Below are positions 7,581-14,327 of a stretch of DNA of 18,551 bases, piece after piece. How positions within the stretch are numbered: position 1 is the first letter of the stretch; every line of letters starts with the position of its first letter. Position numbers and translations under genes: made by a program. Under the pieces are notes generated by a model, which worked only from the letters and a program-made list of their open reading frames with translations, was not told the origin of the DNA and did not search any database. The stretch covers positions 1-18,551 of the forward strand of contig CAINWC010000117.1 of NCBI GenBank assembly GCA_903854305.1. The letters are read 5' to 3'. Source of the stretch: an uncultured Pseudomonadota bacterium. GTDB lineage: Bacteria > Pseudomonadota > Gammaproteobacteria > Burkholderiales > Methylophilaceae.

Positions 7581-8210
7581 TTATAAATAGTATGCCGAAG
7601 CGGTCATCAATTTAGACACCTGCTTCATTAAAAACTTTGCCGGGGCAGGTAGTTCTGCCGCGCCAAGTTGTTTTGCTTCTTTTGCATGCTTGGCTTCATC
7701 CAGCTGCATTTGTTCAATAATTTTACGGGTTTTCTGGTCGAATTCTGGCAGTTTCTCAAGATGGCTAGCCAAGTGTGCTTCAACCTGTTTTTCAGTTTCT
7801 GCCACAAAGCCTAGGCTCCATTTGTCGCCCAAGGCACCAGCGATGGCACCCATTGTGAAGGAACCTGCGTAAAACAAAGGATTAAGCAGGCTGGTATGAC
7901 CGCCAAGTTGAGTGATGCGTGTTTCACACCAAGCCAGATGTTCAGTTTCTTCTTGTGCCGCTTGTTTTAATGCCAAGGTTGTTTCAGCGCTATGAGCAGT
8001 GAGTGCTTGGCCGCTGTATAAAGCTTGAGCGCACACTTCGCCAGAATGATTCACTCGCATCAGCGCGCTTGCGTGTGCTTTTTCGGCCTCACTTAAATCA
8101 GCTTCAGTAATGCTGGCATCTGGATGCACACGCACGCTAAGTGGCTTAGCCAGTAAGGTGCGTAAGCCCGTGTCGAGCTCAACAATCAAAGTATCAAATC
8201 TATTTAACAT
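7581..8210 (-). CDS. coq7: 2-nonaprenyl-3-methyl-6-methoxy-1,4-benzoquinol hydroxylase (diiron)
   Basis: Coq7 adds the last ring hydroxyl in ubiquinone synthesis, using O2 at a carboxylate-bridged diiron site on the membrane surface. The product has 209 residues. All six ligands of the family pattern are visible: Glu58 in NHSGEVCAQALY, Glu88 and His91 in EETEHLAWC, Glu140 in VAETEKQVEAHL, and Glu172 with His175 in DEAKHAKEA. The spacing of the first four is the same as in animal COQ7 (30, 3 and 49 residues). The hydrophobic segment at about 112-127 fits membrane contact. No ribosome site precedes the ATG, and a TAAAAT box ends 6 bases before it. The gap upstream is filled by an inverted-repeat element. 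Confidence 0.96.
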   Translation of the reverse strand: MLNRFDTLIVELDTGLRTLLAKPLSVRVHPDASITEADLSEAEKAHASALMRVNHSGEVCAQALYSGQALTAHSAETTLALKQAAQEETEHLAWCETRITQLGGHTSLLNPLFYAGSFTMGAIAGALGDKWSLGFVAETEKQVEAHLASHLEKLPEFDQKTRKIIEQMQLDEAKHAKEAKQLGAAELPAPAKFLMKQVSKLMTASAYYL

Positions 8211-8241
8211 GGTTTAATTTTACGCTTAAATAGCATTCTTA

Positions 8242-8347
8242 AGCCAGTATTTGGCTTGCCCGTGGAATATATGAGCTGAAGCTCATTATTTCACACTTTA
8301 CTTGCCAGTTTACTGGCATAGTAAATTGGGGAAGCCAAATACTGGCT
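8242..8347. repeat. 106-base element with perfect 16-base inverted ends and two internal hairpins
   Basis: The ends agccagtatttggctt (8242-8257) and aagccaaatactggct (8332-8347) are exact reverse complements. Inside are two further hairpins: atgagct/agctcat (8271-8277 with 8280-8286) and a longer one, tttacttgccagt with actggca-t-agtaaa (8297-8309 with 8312-8325, one bulged base). Together they can fold as a three-way junction. Each outer arm is itself nearly self-complementary (aagcca/tggctt around a 5-base core). The right arm includes the first base of the GlcF-like stop codon, and the left arm is 31 bases before coq7. It could be a MITE-like or REP-like unit, or a structured 3' end. No other copy is seen in this window. 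Confidence 0.8.
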
Positions 8348-9564
8348 CACACGCCAAACCCCATTTGTTTAGCAATTATTTGTATTGGATGCATGACTGA
8401 AACGGTTAGGTTTTGTTCACGTAAAGCCTTGGCAATGTGTAAGCTACAGCCAATGTTTGAAGTGGCAAGAATCGCCACATGGTTGGCTTTAATGGCGGCT
8501 AGTTTATCTTCACGCAAGTTGTTGGCCATTTCGCTTTGCGTCAGCATATAAGCGCCAGCACCACCGCAGCATTGGCTGTTGCCGGGTAATGATTGAATGT
8601 CTGCTTCTGGGATTTTTTTAAGTAAGCTATAAACTGCCTGATGGCTTTTTTGCACGTTACGAAGCGAACAAGGATCTTGCACGTAAATGCGTTCACTCAA
8701 CGGCTTGATTTGAATGTTAGTCCAATCACATGACATCAAAAATGCACTGATGTCCTGAACTTTGTGTTGTGGTAAATAGTCGTTTAAGCCAGCACCACAG
8801 CCACTGGCGGTGGTTAATATTGGCATATGCTGATTAAAACTAGACGCATTCAAAGCCACTAACTTTGACGCTTCATCGGTATCGCCCATTTGTCTGGCGA
8901 TGCTGCCACAGCAAGTTTGCTGTGATGGCACATGCACATCAAAACCGAGTTTATTCAATATGGCAATACTGGCTGTTAGGGTTTGGCTATCTAGCGCGCT
9001 ACTTGTGCAGCCTAAAAACAGGCTAACAGCCCCTTTCTTATCAGCAGTTATACCATTTGAAGGGTATAGCGATTTCCATACAATCGGTTTATCAATCGTT
9101 GGCAATGATTTCGCGGCAGGTATTAAGTACTGTATTGCGTGGCTAAGTTTGAATTGCTGCGCCAACCAGATTAACCAGCTTAAGCGATAAGATAAATAGC
9201 GATGGCGTATAAACGGTTTTGTCAGTGTTAGCCAAATACTTTTCTTTGGGATGAAAAGCGCACGAGTGCTATCGACCAATGCGCCGTAATTTACGTTATT
9301 TGGGCAAGCAGTTTCACAGCTACGGCAATTTAAACATAGGTCAATATGCGCTTTAAATCGGTCATTATTGGGCAAAATTTCTTGCGCGACAGCGCGCATC
9401 AGTTGAATCCGCCCACGTGGTGAATCTGCCTCAGAGCCAGTTTTTCTGTAAGTGGGGCAGTGTGGCAGGCATAGGCCACAGGCCACGCAACGATCTGCTT
9501 CTACAATCAATTCTTTTATATTTAAAGCCATATCCTTATTATAAACCTTGCGTTGTTGGCTCAT
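8347..9564 (-). CDS. GlcF-like (Fe-S)-binding protein, orphan glycolate oxidase iron-sulfur subunit homologue
   Basis: From ATG 9564 the product is 405 residues, the usual length of GlcF, which passes electrons from the FAD subunits of glycolate oxidase. Two 4Fe-4S ferredoxin motifs lie near the N-terminus: Cys26, 29, 32, 36 and Cys77, 80, 83, 87. Between them is the DSPRGRIQLM motif typical of GlcF. The C-terminal half holds two CCG (heterodisulfide-reductase-type) domains with TCCGSIARQMGD and QCCGGAGAYML. The partners glcD and glcE are not in this window, so the real electron donor may be a different oxidase. A TTG at 9573 and an ATG at 9531 are alternative starts; 9531 has AAGGA, but only one base away. 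The stop codon touches the inverted-repeat element. Confidence 0.88.
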   Translation of the reverse strand: MSQQRKVYNKDMALNIKELIVEADRCVACGLCLPHCPTYRKTGSEADSPRGRIQLMRAVAQEILPNNDRFKAHIDLCLNCRSCETACPNNVNYGALVDSTRALFIPKKSIWLTLTKPFIRHRYLSYRLSWLIWLAQQFKLSHAIQYLIPAAKSLPTIDKPIVWKSLYPSNGITADKKGAVSLFLGCTSSALDSQTLTASIAILNKLGFDVHVPSQQTCCGSIARQMGDTDEASKLVALNASSFNQHMPILTTASGCGAGLNDYLPQHKVQDISAFLMSCDWTNIQIKPLSERIYVQDPCSLRNVQKSHQAVYSLLKKIPEADIQSLPGNSQCCGGAGAYMLTQSEMANNLREDKLAAIKANHVAILATSNIGCSLHIAKALREQNLTVSVMHPIQIIAKQMGFGV

Positions 9565-9623
9565 GCATCTCAAAGTGAATGCTTTGCAAATTTATGTGAA
9601 GATTGTACCTAAGCGGCACATAT

Positions 9624-9657
9624 AAAAAAATCCGCCTTCTTTTGAAAGACGGATTTT
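9624..9657 (-). terminator. Rho-independent terminator after ctpA
   Basis: Read on the minus strand, an AT/GC stem (aaaatccgtctt pairing with the gaaggcggatttt side, one G-T pair) closes a short loop and runs into seven T's. It lies 24 bases after the ctpA stop and 60 bases before the GlcF-like start, so these two genes are separate transcription units. Confidence 0.8.
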
Positions 9658-9680
9658 GTATAGCAGTGCTTGAACAATGT

Positions 9681-11126
9681 TTAGATTGTCGCTGGCTCTA
9701 CTTTGGGTGGTTCAGTATGACTGACTGGTTTGCCTTTTAGACAGTTCATGGCTTGCGTGAACTGAATATCATCTTTGCTGGCAGGCTCAATCGGGCCTGT
9801 AGGCTCGGCATATTTTTTCTCATTCAATTTATCTTTAGCCGCATCTTTAGCAGTAGTTACGGCATCAGGCTTCACAGCAACGCCAGCTTTTGCATCTTTA
9901 GGGTTCGATAAGTGGCCAGATAAATCTGCTTCATGGATGTTATTCGATTGATCTGTACCATCTTCAACAATATAGTCAGGGTCAATGCCCTTGGCTTGAA
10001 TCGAGCGGCCTTTTGGGGTGAAGTAGCGAGCCGTTGTTAGCTTAATAGCCGCACCGTTGTTCATTGGCATGATTGTTTGTACTGAACCTTTACCAAAAGT
10101 TCTAATACCCACTAGTGTTGCACGTTTGTGGTCTTGTAATGCCCCCGCTACGATCTCAGAAGCAGAAGCAGAGCCAGCGTTAATCAATACCACCATCGGT
10201 ACGGTTTTTAAATCTTCTGGAATATCTCGAATATAATCATTGGCATTGCCGCCACGGGCGTAATTCTCTGGGTTAACCGTCAATTGCATCTTAGAGTCAG
10301 GCGCACGACCTTCTGTGTACACCACTAAGGTATCTTTAGGTAAAAAGGCCGCAGCCACACCGACCGCGCCATTCAGCAAACCACCTGGATCGTTACGAAG
10401 ATCTAAAACAAAGCCCTTGAATGGACCTTTATTTTCATCATGCATGGTTTTAATCGCTTTTGCTAAATCTTCACCGGTGTGTTCTTGAAACTGAGTAACC
10501 CGTACATAGGCATAACCAGGTTCCGTCATTTTGTATTTCACACTTTTATTTTTGATAATGGCGCGAATAAGCGTGAACGTAAGCGGTTTTGGTTCATTTT
10601 TACGTAATGCGGTCAATGTGATTGGCGTATCAGGTTTGCCGCGCATGCGTTTTACGGCATCATTCAGGTTCAGGCCTTTAACGGGCGTGTCATCCAATTT
10701 TATAATTAGGTCGCCACTTTTAATGCCAGCTTTGTAAGCTGGTGAATCTTCAATCGGTGAAATCACTTTCACTAAACCATCTTCCATGCCCACTTCAATG
10801 CCCAAGCCGCCAAACTCCCCTTGTGTGGATGCTTGCATATCTTTAAATGCATCAACATCCATGTAGGTAGAATGCGGATCTAAGCCAGTGAGCATGCCGC
10901 TAATCGCTTCTGAAATTAGTTTTTTGTCTGCAACTGGCTCTACATAATCACTTTTTATTTTGCCAAATACTTCGGCAAATGCGCGTAAGTCCTCAAGTGG
11001 CAGTTGTGGCGAGGCCATTTTTTCAGCGACCGCCGAGTAAGTTAAACTCAGCATGAGACCAAGCGCTAAGCCAGAGCCTACGAGACCTATTTTGCTAAAG
11101 CGCTGATATTTATTTTGAACTTGCAT
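9681..11126 (-). CDS. ctpA: Carboxyl-terminal processing protease, S41 family
   Basis: This 481-residue serine protease acts in the periplasm, trimming or degrading proteins from a C-terminal tail, and in related bacteria it controls peptidoglycan hydrolases. Residues 14-34 form a signal anchor. A PDZ domain follows at about 104-190, containing SPAYKAGIKSGDLIIKLDD (128-146). The protease core has LDLRNDPGGLL (241-251), the catalytic serine Ser321 in GSASASEI, Lys346 in FGKGSVQ and Gln350. The serine-lysine and lysine-glutamine spacings (25 and 4) match the CtpB triad. The C-terminal 80 residues are Lys/Asp/Ala-rich, probably flexible. A GGGA ribosome site stands 7 bases before the ATG. A terminator follows. 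Confidence 0.96.
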   Translation of the reverse strand: MQVQNKYQRFSKIGLVGSGLALGLMLSLTYSAVAEKMASPQLPLEDLRAFAEVFGKIKSDYVEPVADKKLISEAISGMLTGLDPHSTYMDVDAFKDMQASTQGEFGGLGIEVGMEDGLVKVISPIEDSPAYKAGIKSGDLIIKLDDTPVKGLNLNDAVKRMRGKPDTPITLTALRKNEPKPLTFTLIRAIIKNKSVKYKMTEPGYAYVRVTQFQEHTGEDLAKAIKTMHDENKGPFKGFVLDLRNDPGGLLNGAVGVAAAFLPKDTLVVYTEGRAPDSKMQLTVNPENYARGGNANDYIRDIPEDLKTVPMVVLINAGSASASEIVAGALQDHKRATLVGIRTFGKGSVQTIMPMNNGAAIKLTTARYFTPKGRSIQAKGIDPDYIVEDGTDQSNNIHEADLSGHLSNPKDAKAGVAVKPDAVTTAKDAAKDKLNEKKYAEPTGPIEPASKDDIQFTQAMNCLKGKPVSHTEPPKVEPATI

Positions 11127-11248
11127 GTATTATTCCCAAACAATGGTAACTTGATCCATTAAGACAAACTTAGTTTTAATAGTTTCAAATGATAGTAATT
11201 TATATTCTACACAAAGCAACTTAAAGTATAACAGTAAGGGCATCTAAA

Positions 11249-11533
11249 TTGATTAAGCACCACATTGAAATTACTTATTGCACGCAATGCCGCTGGCTTT
11301 TACGGGCAGCATGGTTGGCGCAAGAGCTACTGACAACCTTTGAGCAAGATTTAGCCAGCGTGGCATTGAAGCCGGGCAGTAGTGGTATTTTTGATATTAC
11401 GGTGAATCAGCAACTGGTCTTTTCACGCAAAGTGGCTGGCCGTTTTCCTGAAGCTAAAGAAGTGAAACAGTTGGTGCGCGACCAAATTGACCCTACTCGT
11501 GATTTAGGCCATAGCGATAAGCCCGTTATTTAA
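11249..11533 (+). CDS. SelT/SelW/SelH (Rdx) family protein with TTG start
   Basis: The product has 94 residues and a thioredoxin-like fold. The family's CxxC redox motif is Cys11-Thr-Gln-Cys14, directly after the first strand (HIEITY). It is the cysteine version, with no in-frame TGA and so no selenocysteine. The segment GSSGIFDITVNQQLVFSRK and the later FPEAKEVKQLV match the rest of the Rdx domain. The physiological partner is unknown. The start codon is TTG: an AAGGG ribosome site lies 8 bases upstream and no ATG or GTG in frame fits. It is divergent from ctpA across a 122-base gap and ends 22 bases from the convergent NlpC/P60 gene. Confidence 0.9.
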   Translation: MIKHHIEITYCTQCRWLLRAAWLAQELLTTFEQDLASVALKPGSSGIFDITVNQQLVFSRKVAGRFPEAKEVKQLVRDQIDPTRDLGHSDKPVI

Positions 11534-11555
11534 AGCTAGCTGGGCAACGCCCTAT

Positions 11556-12143
11556 TTATTGAGATATTAATTGCTGAGGTAAGACAGACTCTCTCACCAC
11601 ATTTTTTTGTGAATCCATACGCTGTGCACCGCTAAACCGGCTCGCCCAGTAGCCTTCTTGCATGTTTTCTACCCTGACTTTTCCGCCTGCGCTGGGGGAA
11701 TGTATAAAGCGATTATTGCCTAAGTAAATGCCGACATGAGAAAAAGTGTTTTTGAGTGTATTGAAAAAGACTAAGTCGCCAGGCTGCAATTCACTTTTAG
11801 GGATGGTTTTGCCTAATTGACTAATGGCAAGCGCGCTGTGCGGCAAGGTTAAGCTGGCCGCCTGCTTAAATACATAGCGCACAAAACCACTACAATCAAA
11901 CCCTGTTTCAGGCGTGTTTCCGCCACGCGTATACTTAATGCCCGTAAGACTCAATGCATTCACCAATACTTCACGCGCACGACCAGACCAGTTTTCTGGG
12001 TTCGCATCGCTACTTATTTGTTCTGCCGATGTGCTTTCAACTGGTGTCGGCATAGGCTCAACCGCAGCACAAGATACGCTGGATAAAGCCAGCGCGATGC
12101 ACAATAGGTAACGTGTTTGAATTTTAGTCGTTGTTTTAAGCAC
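11556..12143 (-). CDS. NlpC/P60 family (C40) cell-wall hydrolase with export signal
   Basis: The product has 195 residues. Residues 1-25 form a signal peptide ending SSVSC; the -3 position is Ser, so the lipobox is imperfect and lipidation at Cys25 is likely but not certain. After a Pro/Ser-rich linker, the NlpC/P60 domain covers about 55-175. The nucleophile is Cys84 in GFDCSGFVRYVF, with His136 in SHVGIYLG as base and His148 in RFIHSPS as the third member. Such enzymes cut the D-Glu-mDAP bond in murein peptides, as in Spr/MepS. The start is GTG, needed to keep the signal peptide whole. No ribosome site is visible, and a perfect TATAAT sits 6 bases upstream. It is divergent from yoaA. Confidence 0.93.
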   Translation of the reverse strand: MLKTTTKIQTRYLLCIALALSSVSCAAVEPMPTPVESTSAEQISSDANPENWSGRAREVLVNALSLTGIKYTRGGNTPETGFDCSGFVRYVFKQAASLTLPHSALAISQLGKTIPKSELQPGDLVFFNTLKNTFSHVGIYLGNNRFIHSPSAGGKVRVENMQEGYWASRFSGAQRMDSQKNVVRESVLPQQLISQ

Positions 12144-12149
12144 AATGCG

Positions 12150-12178
12150 ATTATAAGAACTTAAGTTAAAAATGCAAA
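12150..12178 (-). promoter_or_regulatory. Promoter of the NlpC/P60 gene with TATAAT next to the start codon
   Basis: On the minus strand TATAAT (12150-12155) matches the sigma70 consensus -10 exactly and is separated from the GTG start by only CGCATT. TTTGCA (12173-12178) at 17 bases, or TTGCAT at 16, could be the -35. Transcription would begin at or within about a base of the start codon. Confidence 0.55.
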
Positions 12179-12229
12179 ACGCTTATATTAAACTTTACAT
12201 TAAGTAACATTTCGCAACATAAGTACTAT

Positions 12230-12260
12230 TTGTCTGGAATACGCTAACTCATGGGATAAT
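12230..12260 (+). promoter_or_regulatory. Candidate yoaA promoter with extended -10
   Basis: TGG-GATAAT (12252-12260) has the TG element of an extended -10 and one mismatch in the hexamer. TTGTCT (12230-12235) is a possible -35 at a long 19-base spacing. The expected start site is 3-4 bases before the yoaA ATG at 12271. No LexA-type box (CTGT-N8-ACAG) is seen. Confidence 0.45.
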
Positions 12261-12270
12261 TACAACCCTT

Positions 12271-14214
12271 ATGAGCACATATACCATTCGTCAGGTTTTT
12301 GAAAAAGACGGCATTTTAGCCACGCATATTGAAGGCTATAGCGAACGCACGCAACAGCTAGAAATGGCTTTGGCGATTGCTGATGCCATTGAACATAACA
12401 CACAGTTAGTGGCTGAGGCGGGTACTGGCACAGGTAAGACCTTTGCCTATTTGGTGCCGGCATTGCTTACTGGCGGCAAAGTGATTATTTCTACCGGTAC
12501 CAAAAACTTGCAAGATCAGTTATACAGCCGAGATTTACCTAATGTGCGCGATGCCTTAAAAGTGCCGGTTACCGTGGCGATGCTAAAAGGCCGTGCCAAT
12601 TATGTGTGCCACTATCACCTTAATCGGGCTGAGCAAGAAGGCCGTTTTGCCTCGCGTGAAGATGCCAAATATGTACATGTAATTAAAACGTTTGCTGAAA
12701 ATAGTAAAACTGGCGATAAAGGCGAACTTAATTCTGTGCCAGAAAACGCCATGATTTGGGCCAGCGTGACCTCAACCCGCGATAATTGTCTAGGTTCAGA
12801 TTGCAGCTATTATAAAGAATGTTTTGTGATGGAAGCGCGTAAAAAGGCGCTTGCAGCCGATGTGGTGGTGGTGAATCACCATCTATTTTTTGCCGACGTC
12901 ATGTTGCGTGATGAAGGCATTGCCGAGCTTCTACCAACAGCGAATACGGTGATCTTTGATGAAGCGCATCAATTGCCCGAAGTCGCAGGACTATTTTTTG
13001 GTGAAGATGTTTCAACCAGCCAATTGCATGAATTAACGCAAGATTGTACCGCTGCGCACCTAACACTAGCTAAAGATTGCACCGAACTCGGTAAGGCGAT
13101 ACCTAATCTAGAAAAAGCTGCCAAAGATTTCAGGCTGGTATTTGCCTATGAAGGCTCGCGCTTGCCTGTACAAAAAGCGTTGGCTTTAAAAGGCTTTGAA
13201 CAAGCCTATCAACACATGCAAAACCAATTAAGAGCACTGGCTAAAGTGCTTGAGACTCAAGCTGCACGCGATCCATTGTTAGAAAAGTGCTGGCAACGCA
13301 GCGAAGCTTTGTATGATTTGTTTAGCCGCTGGCAAACGGCCGAAAACAACAATCTAGTACGCTGGGTAGAAGTGTTTACCCATTCTGTACAACTGCACGC
13401 GACCCCTTTAAGTGTGGCTGAAGGCTTTGGCAAGCAACTGAATGCGCAACCACGCGCTTGGATATTTACCTCCGCTACGTTGGCCGTTAAAAGTGATTTT
13501 AGCCATTATATCGAGCAAATGGGTCTGCAAGCCGCCAAAACCGGCTTTTGGGAAAGCCCGTTCAATTATCAAGAGCAAGCACTTTTATATGTGCCACCCG
13601 ATATGCCAGACCCGAATAGCCCAAGTTATACCGCATGTGTTGTAGCCGCAGCATTACCCGTGTTGCAAGCTAGTGGCGGCAGAGCCTTTGTGCTTTCTAC
13701 CAGCTTGCGTGCCATGCGCGAAATTCATGCCTTACTGAAAGAAGATTTTTCTGAAAACGGCATCGAAAGCCCGCTGCTATTACAAGGTGAAAGCTCACGC
13801 ACCGAGTTGTTAGATCGCTTTCGTAAGCTAGGTAATGCCGTGTTAGTTGGCTCACAAAGCTTTTGGGAAGGCGTCGATGTGCGCGGCGAAGCCTTAAGCG
13901 TGGTAATCATCGACAAGCTGCCATTCGCCCCGCCAGATGATCCTGTATTGTCTGCGCGAGTAGATAAATTGAATGCAGAAGGTAAGAACGCATTTATGGA
14001 GTATCAATTGCCTTACTCAGTAATCACCTTAAAACAAGGTGCTGGGCGCTTGATTCGTGATGAGAATGATAGAGGTGTGCTGATGATTTGTGACCCGCGT
14101 TTGATTAGTAAGTCTTACGGTAAAAAAATCTGGCAAAGCTTGCCGCCGTTTAAGCGGACTAGAGAGATTGCGGATGTACAGGCGTTTTTTGAGGTTCTGG
14201 TAGAGGCGGGTTAA
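12271..14214 (+). CDS. yoaA: ATP-dependent DNA helicase YoaA (XPD/DinG-like, Fe-S)
   Basis: This 647-residue protein is a superfamily 2 5'-3' DNA helicase. Its length is near that of E. coli YoaA (about 636), shorter than DinG (about 716). Walker A is AGTGTGKT at residues 50-57. The four Fe-S cysteines of the XPD family are Cys113, Cys173, Cys178 and Cys184, the last three in NCLGSDCSYYKEC. The Walker B DEAH box is at 230-233 (VIFDEAHQLPE). Further motifs are WIFTSATLAV, SFWEGVDVRGE, and motif VI QGAGRLIRDENDRG. These match YoaA much better than DinG. In E. coli, YoaA works with the clamp-loader protein chi (HolC) in tolerance of replication-chain terminators. No ribosome site is visible. A possible psi homologue lies 3 kb downstream. 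Confidence 0.93.
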   Translation: MSTYTIRQVFEKDGILATHIEGYSERTQQLEMALAIADAIEHNTQLVAEAGTGTGKTFAYLVPALLTGGKVIISTGTKNLQDQLYSRDLPNVRDALKVPVTVAMLKGRANYVCHYHLNRAEQEGRFASREDAKYVHVIKTFAENSKTGDKGELNSVPENAMIWASVTSTRDNCLGSDCSYYKECFVMEARKKALAADVVVVNHHLFFADVMLRDEGIAELLPTANTVIFDEAHQLPEVAGLFFGEDVSTSQLHELTQDCTAAHLTLAKDCTELGKAIPNLEKAAKDFRLVFAYEGSRLPVQKALALKGFEQAYQHMQNQLRALAKVLETQAARDPLLEKCWQRSEALYDLFSRWQTAENNNLVRWVEVFTHSVQLHATPLSVAEGFGKQLNAQPRAWIFTSATLAVKSDFSHYIEQMGLQAAKTGFWESPFNYQEQALLYVPPDMPDPNSPSYTACVVAAALPVLQASGGRAFVLSTSLRAMREIHALLKEDFSENGIESPLLLQGESSRTELLDRFRKLGNAVLVGSQSFWEGVDVRGEALSVVIIDKLPFAPPDDPVLSARVDKLNAEGKNAFMEYQLPYSVITLKQGAGRLIRDENDRGVLMICDPRLISKSYGKKIWQSLPPFKRTREIADVQAFFEVLVEAG

Positions 14215-14250
14215 TAGCCTGTCTTAAGTAATGGCTAAAATTTGGTAGGC

Positions 14251-14288
14251 TACAATTGAATTGTAAACAATATCGTATGCTATACGAT
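14251..14288 (+). promoter_or_regulatory. Two adjacent palindromes over a likely promoter of the Sel1 lipoprotein gene
   Basis: tacaatt-g-aattgta (14251-14265) and atcgtat-gct-atacgat (14272-14288) are perfect inverted repeats 6 bases apart. TTGAAT (14256-14261) in the first could be a -35, and CTATAC or TATACG (14280-14286) in the second a -10, at 18-19 bases. This is a plausible operator-promoter overlap about 40 bases before the start codon. Confidence 0.4.
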
Positions 14289-14327
14289 TGATGTGACTCC
14301 CCTTTAATTAATAAGATACAAAAAACC

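Noticed and set aside
11249..11533. Selenoprotein in the Rdx family
   Set aside because: The motif is CTQC with both positions encoded by TGC, there is no in-frame TGA, and a selenocysteine element is not needed.
11542..11560. GGGC-AAC-GCCC hairpin with a T-rich tail after the Rdx gene
   Set aside because: The stem has only four pairs and the tail is broken by A's. It is too weak to call a terminator by eye.
12210..12270. Possible LexA (SOS) box upstream of yoaA, since dinG relatives are SOS-controlled
   Set aside because: No CTGT-N8-ACAG or close variant is present in the gap; only the promoter-like elements are seen.
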